A DNA stretch of 64,000 bases, taken from assembly GCF_004339745.1 (NCBI RefSeq), contig NZ_SMGP01000002.1:1240001-1304000 (forward strand). The letters run 5' to 3'. This stretch comes from Paraburkholderia sp. BL9I2N2 (lineage in GTDB: Bacteria; Pseudomonadota; Gammaproteobacteria; Burkholderiales; Burkholderiaceae). Every line of letters starts with the position of its first letter. Position 1 is the stretch's first letter. The notes beneath the pieces were generated by a model that saw nothing but the letters and a program-made list of their open reading frames with translations, ran no database searches and was not told where the DNA came from. The position numbers and the translations under genes were made by a program. Shown piece after piece: positions 52,105 to 59,671 of the stretch.

Positions 52105-53274
52105 CTATTTGGTCTTCTGCGCGCCGACCTCGGTGTCCCATTTCTTGAAAGCCGCGACCATCGCCGCGGCGTTCAGCGGCAAGACGTGCGGGCGCTCGGC
52201 TAACAGCTTCGCATACTCCGGCCGGCCGTATTTCTTCAGCACGTCCTGGCTGTGCGCGGGCGCCTGCTCGACGCTCACACCCTTGATCGCCGGACCGGGG
52301 TAGAAGTAACCGTCGTCATAGGTCATGGCCTGCTGCGCCGGTTCGAGCATGAAGTTCATCAGCTTGTAGAGCACGTCGAGCTTTTCCTTCGGCACGCCTT
52401 TCGGAATCACCATGTAGTGCGCGTCGTTCACCCACGTCATGTTGTCGAACGCCTGCACGCGGAATTCCGCCGGCACGATACCGAGCGCGCGCGGATTGAT
52501 GTCCCAGCCCGTCACGGTCACGGTCATATCGCGGGTGCCTTCGCCAAGCTCCTTCATCACCGCCGACGTGCCGCCCGGATAGTAAGGAATGCAATCGTTC
52601 AGTTGCGTGAGAAAGGCCCACGTCTTGTCCCAGCCGTGAATCGGGTCCTGCGGATCCTTGTCGCCGAGTATGTAGGGCAAGCCCATCAGGAACGTGCGGC
52701 CCGGACCGGAATTCGCCGGGCGTGCGTAGATCAGCTTGTCCGGATGCGCCTTGCACCATTGCAGCAATTGCTCGGGCGTCTTCGGCGGGTCGCTGACTTT
52801 GGCGGGGTTGTATTCGAGCAGCGGGCCGGCCGGCATATACGCGACTTCGAGCCCGTAGCCTTGGGCGAGATCCTGCATCTTGCGCGGACCCGGCGCGTAC
52901 TTATCGAGCACGCCAGGGAACGCCGCCGCGTTCTCGGGCAGCAGCTTCATCCAGAGACTCTGTTCGATGCCGGCGGCAAGCGCGTCGGTGCCGGTCAGCA
53001 CGAGATCGATATCGGAGCGGCCCGCGGCCTGCATCGCCTTGATCTTGCCGGGCAACTGCGGCGCCGGCGCGTTCGTGAAGGTGAGATTGGCGACGAGGTT
53101 CGGGTACTTCGCCTTGAAGGCCTCGAAGCCCTTTTGCGTGAGTTGAAGGTCGCCGGCCACGTCGACGATATTGAGTGTGACCGGATCGGCCGCATGCGCG
53201 GCGGATGCGAAAGCGGCGCTCGCCGCGAGACATACGGACACCAGCCTGAGCGCCAACCTGTGTGAAACAGTCAT
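52105..53274 (-). CDS. Periplasmic solute-binding protein of the same importer
   Basis: 389 residues from ATG 53274, with GAGGAGA upstream. A signal peptide covers about 1-28 (MTVSHRLALRLVSVCLAASA, end at AHA). The mature protein shows the family pattern VTLNIVDVAGDLQLTQKGFEAF, DIDLVLTGTDALAAG, AYMPAGPLLEYNPAKV and LMNFMLEPAQQAMTYDDGYFY. It resembles the extracellular binding proteins of the spermidine/putrescine/iron group. The neighbouring lactonase and sugar-acid dehydratase genes suggest a sugar acid or its lactone as ligand, unusual for this transporter class. No key residue can be used to decide. Confidence 0.88.
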   Translation of the reverse strand: MTVSHRLALRLVSVCLAASAAFASAAHAADPVTLNIVDVAGDLQLTQKGFEAFKAKYPNLVANLTFTNAPAPQLPGKIKAMQAAGRSDIDLVLTGTDALAAGIEQSLWMKLLPENAAAFPGVLDKYAPGPRKMQDLAQGYGLEVAYMPAGPLLEYNPAKVSDPPKTPEQLLQWCKAHPDKLIYARPANSGPGRTFLMGLPYILGDKDPQDPIHGWDKTWAFLTQLNDCIPYYPGGTSAVMKELGEGTRDMTVTVTGWDINPRALGIVPAEFRVQAFDNMTWVNDAHYMVIPKGVPKEKLDVLYKLMNFMLEPAQQAMTYDDGYFYPGPAIKGVSVEQAPAHSQDVLKKYGRPEYAKLLAERPHVLPLNAAAMVAAFKKWDTEVGAQKTK

Positions 53275-53513
53275 TGCGTCTCCTCGCTTCTTGGTATGGA
53301 AATCCGCCAGTCGAATGCGCTGCGGGCGGTGTCTTTCTACCAAAGGAACATAGCGAAGCGGAACAGCTGATGTCAAGCAAATACTCGTGGCGGCTCCGGG
53401 CTCATGAAAGCCGCCATTTTCGCGGTGAATCCTTGCCGCTCAACGGCTTGCGCGCTGCATCCAAGGGCAAACCCGGAGCCGCTCATGACCTCTGATGACG
53501 ACTTGTCTGGCAA

Positions 53514-54452
53514 CTAGCCGCCTTGCACGCCTTGCGTATTCACGTAGAGCGAATAGAGGCCGTGGCTTGCCGCCATGAAGAGTCGGTTGCGATGCCGTCC
53601 GCCGAAGCATACGTTCGCGCAACGCTCCGGCAATGCTATGTGGCCGAGCGGCTCGCCTTGCGACGTGAAGACGCGCACGCCGTCGAGTTCGTCGGTGCCC
53701 ATGCCCCAGCCGCACCACAGATTGCCGTGGACATCGACGCGAAAGCCGTCCGGCGTGCCCAGGCCGGCGTCGATCAGCACGCGGTTGTTCGACAGCGCGC
53801 CGCCGTCGCCGTCGACATCGAACGCACGGATCTTGCGCGGCTCACCGCGCGATTCGACGATGTACAGCACCGACTCGTCCGGAGAAAACGCCAGACCGTT
53901 GGGGCCTAGCACGTCATCGGCGACGACGGTGACTTCGCCGGATTGGCCGTCGACGCGGTACACGCACGCCGTCAGTTCCGACTCCTGCCGCTCGCCCTCA
54001 TAGAATCCGTCGATGCCGAAGGTCGGATCGCTGAACCAGATCGAGCCGTCCGATTTCACGACCACGTCGTTCGGCGAATTGAAGCGCTTGCCGCGGTAGC
54101 GGTCGGCGAGCACGGTGATCGATCCGTCGTATTCGGTGCGCGTGACGCGCCTCGTCAGATGCTCGCAGCTGACGAGGCGCCCCTGACGGTCGCGCGTATG
54201 GCCGTTCGCATTGTTCGACGACTGGCGAAACGCCGACACCGTGCCGCTCGGTTCGTCCCAGCGCAGGATGCGGTCGTTCGGAATGTCGCTCCACAGCAGA
54301 TAGCGGCCGTCGCCGAACCAGACCGGGCCCTCGGACCAGCGGGCGCCCTGATACAGACACTCGACGGACGCGGAAGCCAGGATCAGTGCTTTGAAGCGCG
54401 GATCGAACACGCGGATGGAGGGATCGGGATAGCGTCGGTTGTTGTCGGTCAT
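53514..54452 (-). CDS. SMP-30/gluconolactonase family sugar lactonase
   Basis: 312 residues from ATG 54452 (ATG 54485 is also possible). Six-bladed beta-propeller with the family elements EGPVWFGDGRYLLWSDIPND (about 40-59), NGHTRDRQGRLVSCEH, FNSPNDVVVKSDGSIWFSDP (metal Asn/Asp), GPNGLAFSPDESVLYIVESR and GTPDGFRVDVHGNLWCGWG. It opens aldonolactones to the acid, which the IlvD/Edd dehydratase of the same operon could then dehydrate. First gene of the leftward run lactonase, binding protein, ATPase, two permeases, dehydratase; a 240-bp gap follows it. Confidence 0.88.
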   Translation of the reverse strand: MTDNNRRYPDPSIRVFDPRFKALILASASVECLYQGARWSEGPVWFGDGRYLLWSDIPNDRILRWDEPSGTVSAFRQSSNNANGHTRDRQGRLVSCEHLTRRVTRTEYDGSITVLADRYRGKRFNSPNDVVVKSDGSIWFSDPTFGIDGFYEGERQESELTACVYRVDGQSGEVTVVADDVLGPNGLAFSPDESVLYIVESRGEPRKIRAFDVDGDGGALSNNRVLIDAGLGTPDGFRVDVHGNLWCGWGMGTDELDGVRVFTSQGEPLGHIALPERCANVCFGGRHRNRLFMAASHGLYSLYVNTQGVQGG

Positions 54453-55137
54453 ACTGGTGGCTTCGGGCTCAAGGTTCAGTGGCATGGGTTGGCTTGCGCG
54501 AATTCGTGCTCCAACGCGAGCAGCGCCCGCGCGGCGTGCTCGATCTTCGCATGATGCTCCGGCGGCGTCGCGAATCGGGGATTCGTTCACGTGGCCTCAC
54601 ACCGGGAGCGGGACAGAATGGCGCGCTCAGGTAGCAAGGGGCTTGGAATGTTGTCAAACAACTTGGCGACAAGCCCGGCTTCGCGAATTCTTCGCGCGGA
54701 TCGCGAACCTCGCAAACTACGCGGTGTTGCTTTTGTATGACAATAGAGCGTGGACGATGACGTTTGTGTCGCGGCAACCGTGCAGCCCGCAAACATTCAA
54801 TATCGGCAATCAGTGCGATTTTGACTGAAATTTTGGCAGCGGCCGCTAATTAGAATGCTTTCACAATAATGTTGCCAACGAATGGCATCAAAACGGCTAC
54901 TACGAGAAAATTACCCACATTAACCATCGGTGAATGTTAACTCGGTCAAAAAATCGGATACAAAGAGCGATTCATTCGCATTCTCGCTAAACCATCACCG
55001 TCGCCATTTTGTTAGAAATCACTTCTGGCTTTGCGAAATAAATTTTGGTGATAGATTGTGAAGATAAAAACCAACGGACGGAATGCCGTACCGCAATTTA
55101 CCGCAACGGGATGTTTGCGAGCCTGAGAGAGTAAAAA
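54453..55137. other. Intergenic region before the LuxR gene
   Basis: 685 bp with no convincing gene. The left part (to about 54790) has normal composition and contains only shadow frames. From about 54820 to 55135 it is visibly AT-rich. A small inverted repeat TTAAC-N11-GTTAA lies at 54920-54940. It must hold the promoters for the lactonase operon (leftward) and luxR (rightward). No lux box was found here. Confidence 0.6.
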
Positions 55138-55866
55138 TTGTCGCTACATTTTATCGAGCAGATGGCACCGCTACTGGACGCCGCCGACGAAGCGGAATGG
55201 TTCGGTGCAATCGCGGGCCTCGCCGAGACGTGGGGCTTCGACAGACTTTTGATCGCCATGCTGCCGCGCCCGACCATTCGCCTCGAAGACGCTTATGTGC
55301 GTAGCACGTACTCCCCCACCTGGCGCCGAACTTATGACGAGCAGGGACTGGTTCACATCGATCCGACCGTCGCGCATTGCGCGACGCGCGCCACGCCGCT
55401 GATCTGGTCGCCGGATATTTTCACTACCGCGGCGCAGCTTTCCATGTACGAGGAAGCCCGCGCGCATGGGTTGCGCGCCGGCGTGACATTGCCGATTCAT
55501 GGACCGAACCAGGAAGCCGGCATGATGTGCTTCGTCAATGACAACAATCCCAACGACGAATTCTGGCGCCATATCAACGTGGCATTGCCGAATCTGGTGT
55601 TATTGCGCGATCTTGTAATCGATACCAGCCAGCGGCATTTGAATACGCACGCTCAAACCTTATTGCCCAAGCTCACGCCGCGTGAACGCGAATGCCTGAA
55701 ATGGACCGCACGCGGCAAATCCACCTGGGAAATCTCCCACATCCTGAACTGTTCGGAAGCCGTGGTGAACTTCCACATGAAGAACATCAGGACGAAATTC
55801 GGTGTGAATTCGCGGCGTGCGGCGGCCGTGATTGCAGCCCAGCTCGGGCTTATTGACCCGGGTTGA
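55138..55866 (+). CDS. braR: LuxR-type acyl-homoserine lactone receptor and transcription factor
   Basis: 242 residues from TTG 55138, with GAGAGAG upstream; the TTG gives the usual family length and N-terminus (an ATG at 55159 would be 7 residues shorter). The autoinducer-binding domain keeps the invariant residues Trp62, Tyr66, Asp75, Pro76 and Trp90, so it should bind an acyl-homoserine lactone. The LuxR HTH is at about 178-236 (LTPRERECLKWTARGKS, EISHILNCSEAVVNFHMKNI). The layout with rsaL and luxI is that of BraR of plant-associated Burkholderia and LasR of Pseudomonas. Symbol assigned by analogy of gene order. Confidence 0.88.
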   Translation: MSLHFIEQMAPLLDAADEAEWFGAIAGLAETWGFDRLLIAMLPRPTIRLEDAYVRSTYSPTWRRTYDEQGLVHIDPTVAHCATRATPLIWSPDIFTTAAQLSMYEEARAHGLRAGVTLPIHGPNQEAGMMCFVNDNNPNDEFWRHINVALPNLVLLRDLVIDTSQRHLNTHAQTLLPKLTPRERECLKWTARGKSTWEISHILNCSEAVVNFHMKNIRTKFGVNSRRAAAVIAAQLGLIDPG

Positions 55867-56167
55867 GAAAGGCCGCGGCGTCGCGGCTGTAGAGCACGCG
55901 CTCGGCGCGGCCCAGATCGGCGTCGGACACGGTTTTGGTGAAGTACAGACCGAGCAGGATCGACACCGGCGCCGGAATTTCAGCACCCGACTCGAACCGG
56001 CTGCCGCGCGACTGCGTGACGCCGAAGCGGGCCCAGAAACGGCGTTGGCTCTCTTTTTTCTTCTTGCGGTAAGCAATGATCAGAACGCGGTCCACCGCCG
56101 TGGAAGGCTCCGCCGGGCGGGTTTGAAGACCGGTTTGCGGTTGCCAATGATTTTCGAGGAGTTCCAT
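55850..56167 (-). CDS. rsaL: RsaL-like quorum-sensing repressor
   Basis: 105 residues from ATG 56167, with AGGA about 10 bases upstream. The stretch RRFWARFGVTQSRGSRFESG followed by EIPAPVSILLGLYFTKTVSD is a compact helix-turn-helix of the RsaL type; the RFW..FGVTQSRGSRYE pattern is characteristic. RsaL represses luxI transcription and keeps autoinducer levels steady. It lies between luxR and luxI, divergent from luxI and overlapping the 3' end of luxR by 17 bp tail to tail, exactly the arrangement of lasR-rsaL-lasI and braR-rsaL-braI. The divergent gap of 154 bp to luxI contains the lux box. Confidence 0.85.
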   Translation of the reverse strand: MELLENHWQPQTGLQTRPAEPSTAVDRVLIIAYRKKKKESQRRFWARFGVTQSRGSRFESGAEIPAPVSILLGLYFTKTVSDADLGRAERVLYSRDAAAFLNPGQ

Positions 56168-56233
56168 TTTTTCGGTCCTGTCGGTTGAGTGCAGTGCTTG
56201 TCTCGAATTTTGCGTTACCCGATAAGCATGCGC

Positions 56234-56253
56234 ACCTATCCAGGTAGGTAGGT
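56234..56253 (+). promoter_or_regulatory. lux box between rsaL and the luxI-type gene
   Basis: A 20-bp element of the form ACCT-N12-AGGT (with the core CT-N12-AG), extending to CACCTA...TAGGTG at 56233-56254. It lies 68 bp before the luxI ATG and 66 bp before the rsaL ATG, so a LuxR-type activator could act on both promoters; RsaL would be expected to bind nearby. Confidence 0.75.
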
Positions 56254-56321
56254 GGCAGAAACATTCAAAATGCATAAGTTTTCTTGCGTATTGGGTACCC
56301 CAACACGTTCAGGAGAACGTC

Positions 56322-56915
56322 ATGCAAACAGCAATCCGGATTGGAATGCGTCAGGAATTCGACAACGCGGACATTAACGAGATGTACCGCCTGCGGGCGC
56401 GGGTGTTTCACGGCCGGCTCGGGTGGGATATCCCGACGATCGCGGGCATGGAGATCGACGGCTACGACGCGCTCGGGCCGCATTACATGCTGATCCAGGC
56501 GGACGACGGGCAAGTGCGCGGCTGTTGGCGCCTGATGCCGACCGAGGGCCCCAACATGCTGAAGGACACCTTCCCGCAGTTGCTGCACGGCGCGGCGGCG
56601 CCGGTTGGGCGGCACATCTGGGAATTGAGCCGGTTCGCGATCGAAACCGGCGGCGAGGAGCAATCGTTTGGCTTTGCGGACCTGACCATGCAGGCGATTC
56701 ACGAACTCGTGACGTTCGCCGACCAGATGGGCATCACGCGGTATGTCACGGTGACCACCACGCCGATCGAGCGGCTGCTGCGCAAGACCGGGATCGAGAT
56801 CAGCCGGCTCGGGTCGCCATTGCAGATCGGCGTGGAGCGGGCGGTGGCGCTGGATATCGCCGTGAGTTCCAAGACTCGAACCGCGCTGTTCGGACCGATG
56901 GCCGCCGCTGCTTAG
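56322..56915 (+). CDS. braI: LasI/BraI-type acyl-homoserine lactone synthase
   Basis: 197 residues, preceded by AGGAGAA. All invariant LuxI residues are found: Arg25, Phe29, Trp35, Asp46, Asp49, Arg70, Glu101 and Arg104. The N-terminal half (EMYRLRARVFHGRLGWD, MEIDGYDALGPHYMLIQ, HIWELSRFAI) is close to LasI by memory. Threonines in VTVTTTP (143-148) agree with a preference for 3-oxo acyl chains. BraI of related bacteria makes 3-oxo-C14-HSL; chain length here cannot be read. Its product is the ligand of the upstream LuxR protein. Confidence 0.92.
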   Translation: MQTAIRIGMRQEFDNADINEMYRLRARVFHGRLGWDIPTIAGMEIDGYDALGPHYMLIQADDGQVRGCWRLMPTEGPNMLKDTFPQLLHGAAAPVGRHIWELSRFAIETGGEEQSFGFADLTMQAIHELVTFADQMGITRYVTVTTTPIERLLRKTGIEISRLGSPLQIGVERAVALDIAVSSKTRTALFGPMAAAA

Positions 56916-56928
56916 CTGCTTTACTCCG

Positions 56929-56952
56929 CTGCCGCGAGAGCGGCAGGTTCTA
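56929..56952 (+). terminator. Hairpin after the luxI-type gene
   Basis: CTGCCGC (56929-56935), GAGA loop, GCGGCAG (56940-56946), then GTTCTAC with few T. Plausible but weak intrinsic terminator 14 bp after the stop. Confidence 0.4.
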
Positions 56953-57038
56953 CGCCCTGTCGCACCGTGCGGGAATTACCGCGGCACGGTGGCCCGATGG
57001 CGCTGCAACGCCGCCGCGCGACGACAGCGCGCGGACAC

Positions 57039-57728
57039 TCAGGAGCCGAACATGCGCTCGAGCGCGTTCTCGAGATGCACTCGCATGGCGCTTGCAGCGC
57101 CCGGCGCGTCCTTGCGCCGGATCGCCTCGAGCACCGCCATATGCTCCGCCTGCACGAGCCGCTGCCGCGCCACCGTCTTCACCAGCGAAAGATTGCGCGA
57201 CAGGTTCATGCTGAAGAGGATTTGCTCCTCGATAAACGACATGACCGTGATGAAAAACGGATTCTTCGACGCGCGCGCCACCGCCAGGTGAAACATGAAG
57301 TCGTCTTTCGCGCCGATACCCTGCGTCTCGATGATCCGCTCCAGCTGATCCCATGCGTGCTGGATGGCGGCGATGTCGTCGGCGTCGGCTTTGAGCGCCG
57401 CCTGCTCCGCCGCACCCGCTTCTGTCACGATGCGAAATTCGTAGCAGCGGCGGATGTCGGACAGCGTTTCGAGCGGCGCGAAGCGGCGCACGTCCGGATC
57501 CGGCCGCCGCGCGACCGTCGTGCCCGATCCGTGCCGCGTCATGATGATGCCGTCCGCCCGCAAGCGCGCCAGCGCTTCGCGCACCGTCGGCCTGGACGTC
57601 GCGAAACGCTCCGCCAGCGCATGCTCGGTCGGCAAGCGCTCACCTTCCTTGTACTCGCCCTCGACAATGCGGTTGAGAATGTCGCCGTAGATCTTGTCGG
57701 GCAAGCCCGTCGTTTTGCGCTCGTTCAT
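57039..57728 (-). CDS. FadR-type GntR family regulator
   Basis: 229 residues from ATG 57728; the frame upstream to 57932 is not coding-like. Winged-helix domain at about 7-75: GDILNRIVEGEYKEGERLPT, LAERFATSRPTVREALARLR and GIIMTRHGSGTTV. The C-terminal all-helical FCD domain (90-225) has the usual His/Asp-rich metal and ligand pocket (DFMFHLAVARASKNPFF, AEHMAVLEAIRRKD). FadR-subfamily members often control sugar-acid catabolism. No target gene is adjacent; the sugar-acid operon at 47.3-54.5 kb, beyond the quorum-sensing genes, is a candidate. Confidence 0.88.
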   Translation of the reverse strand: MNERKTTGLPDKIYGDILNRIVEGEYKEGERLPTEHALAERFATSRPTVREALARLRADGIIMTRHGSGTTVARRPDPDVRRFAPLETLSDIRRCYEFRIVTEAGAAEQAALKADADDIAAIQHAWDQLERIIETQGIGAKDDFMFHLAVARASKNPFFITVMSFIEEQILFSMNLSRNLSLVKTVARQRLVQAEHMAVLEAIRRKDAPGAASAMRVHLENALERMFGS

Positions 57729-57890
57729 CAGCGGACTGAAGCAGCTTGTCTGAGTAGGCTGTAATTGTAAGGCAAACCCGGCCTTATTTTGGCCACCGAT
57801 ATGCATTGCAAATTGGAGCGAAGTCCCGCCGACGCTTGCCTGGCAGCGCTTGCCGAACAGGACGGCCTCGCGGCAAAATTTGACAAGAGT

Positions 57891-57904
57891 TTGATTTACA
57901 TCCA
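57891..57904 (+). promoter_or_regulatory. FNR/ANR-type box upstream of uspA
   Basis: TTGAT-TTAC-ATCCA matches the FNR consensus TTGAT-N4-ATCAA at nine of ten positions. It is 116 bp before the uspA ATG and 163 bp before the GntR start (opposite direction). An FNR-type regulator gene is 0.8 kb away. Confidence 0.55.
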
Positions 57905-58019
57905 GGTCGAATGCATGTTTTTCAGCGATCATTTAAGCTCGCATCAGCAATGAATCTTCATTGCGCCCAGCCGGTTGGAAACAGCTGCGGCATCCGGATC
58001 CTTCAGACGCGGAGTCGAT

Positions 58020-58487
58020 ATGTACACACGCATTCTTGTAGCGGTCGACGGCAGCAACACCTCCCGCCGTGCATTCGAAGCAGCGCTCGCGCTCGCCAAA
58101 TCCAGCGGCGCGGTCTTGCAGCCGTTCTATGTCGTCGAAAACACGCCGATGTATTTCGAAGCGCCCGGCTACGACCCATCCGTCTTGCGCAACCGGCTCG
58201 TCGAAGAGGGCAAGGAACTCGGCGCCGAGTTCGCCAAGGCCATGACCGAGCAAGGCGTGAAGGGCGAGCTCGTGGTGGGCGAGGCATCCACGATCGACGA
58301 TGTTTCGGTGGTCGTGCTCAAGGCCGCGGCTGACTTCAACGCCGATTTGCTGGTCATGGGCACACACGGACGGCGCGGTTTTCAGCGGCTGATTCTTGGC
58401 AGTGTCGCCGAGCGCTGCGTACGGCAAGCCACTTTGCCCGTGCTGTTGATCCCATCCGCCGCGGGCAAGTCCGCCGACGCGAATTGA
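58020..58487 (+). CDS. Universal stress protein, UspA family
   Basis: 155 residues from ATG 58020, with GGAG upstream. Rossmann-like fold with VAVDGSNTSRRAFEAAL near the start and the ATP-binding pattern G-x2-G-x9-G-S in GTHGRRGFQRLILGS near the end (about 121-135). UspA proteins bind ATP and help survival under oxygen limitation and other stress. An FNR-type box upstream suggests induction at low oxygen. Single gene; the next is the FNR-type regulator. Confidence 0.9.
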   Translation: MYTRILVAVDGSNTSRRAFEAALALAKSSGAVLQPFYVVENTPMYFEAPGYDPSVLRNRLVEEGKELGAEFAKAMTEQGVKGELVVGEASTIDDVSVVVLKAAADFNADLLVMGTHGRRGFQRLILGSVAERCVRQATLPVLLIPSAAGKSADAN

Positions 58488-58737
58488 TGAACGCGGCGCG
58501 AGTGAGCAACGCGCGCTTTACATCGGCGGCAGGTGTTCCAGGTTGCCGATCTCCTTTTCGCCAAAGTGTGAGCAGGGTCTGCCTGCTCGCACTCCCTAGC
58601 AGTCCATAAACAAATTCACCGACGCCGGTGTGACACTGCTCAACGTGCCTGACTGCCTGAACGCGTCATTTTGCCGCGAAACGGGCAACGTGGCCGATGG
58701 GACAATCTGTCATTACCCTGACCACCGGCTGCTGAAC

Positions 58738-59541
58738 ATGCTCACTCCTATCGCTGTTACGCACTCCGCCGGCACTGCCGATTCCGTGGCCTCTGCCGCA
58801 AGTTCGTCGCCGGCGCGCGGCAGCCGTCGTGCGGCACCGCCACGGGCAAACGCGCGCTCCGCCGCGCGCTGTTCGAGCTGCGCAATGCGGCAGCTTTGCA
58901 TGCCCCAAGGTTTGTCGCCCGACGAACTGATGAAACTCGAAACGCTCATCTGTTCCGCGCGCTCCGTTCAGCGCGGTGAAGCCCTGTATCGCAGCGGCGA
59001 CCGCTTCGACAGTATTTACGCCGTGCGCTCCGGTTCGATGAAAACCGTCATGGCGCATCGTGACGGCCGCGAACAGGTCACCGGTTTGCGGCTCGCCGGC
59101 GAGGCGCTCGGCCTCGACGGCATCAGCGACGACGTGCATGCCTGCAGCGCGCTCGCCCTCGAAGACAGCACGGTTTGCATCGTCCCCTACACCGCGCTCA
59201 AGTCGCTGTGCCGCGAAATCAGTTCGATGCAGGAGCGCATGCACAAACTGCTGGGCGAGCAGATCGTCCGCGAAGCCGCGCAGATGATGGTGCTTGGGTC
59301 GCTCTCGGCGGACGAACGGGTCGCGGCATTCCTGCTCGACGTCTCCGAGCGCAACGCGCGGCGAGGTTATTCGTCGGCGGAATTCAATCTGCGCATGACG
59401 CGCGAGGACATGGGCAGCTACCTCGGCATGACCCTCGAAACCGTGAGCCGCACCCTGTCAAGATTTCAAAAGCGCGGCCTGATCGACACACACGGCAAGC
59501 ACATCCGGATCGTCGATCTGGACGGCCTGCGGCAAGTCTAG
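58738..59541 (+). CDS. fnr: FNR-type oxygen-sensing transcriptional regulator
   Basis: 267 residues from ATG 58738 (open frame to 58630 but without support). The iron-sulfur ligands are all present: Cys45, Cys48 and Cys54 (C-x2-C-x5-C in CSSCAMRQLC) and Cys136 (VHACSAL), as in E. coli FNR. The cyclic-nucleotide-like sensor (about 60-180) is followed by the HTH with the recognition motif E-T-V-S-R in LETVSRTLSRF. It should bind TTGAT-N4-ATCAA sites under low oxygen. The N-terminal 40 residues are Ala/Ser/Arg-rich, longer than in E. coli. Confidence 0.92.
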   Translation: MLTPIAVTHSAGTADSVASAASSSPARGSRRAAPPRANARSAARCSSCAMRQLCMPQGLSPDELMKLETLICSARSVQRGEALYRSGDRFDSIYAVRSGSMKTVMAHRDGREQVTGLRLAGEALGLDGISDDVHACSALALEDSTVCIVPYTALKSLCREISSMQERMHKLLGEQIVREAAQMMVLGSLSADERVAAFLLDVSERNARRGYSSAEFNLRMTREDMGSYLGMTLETVSRTLSRFQKRGLIDTHGKHIRIVDLDGLRQV

Positions 59542-59671
59542 GCCACTGACGGGAGCCCGGCCCACGCCGCCGCGCCTCCGCCCACTTCCTTTTTTACGCG
59601 CTTTCGTCTTGGCATGGCTCCTGCGAGCAGGTACAGTCTTTAGTCCCTCCCCCGCAAGGAGACCCGGCGAA

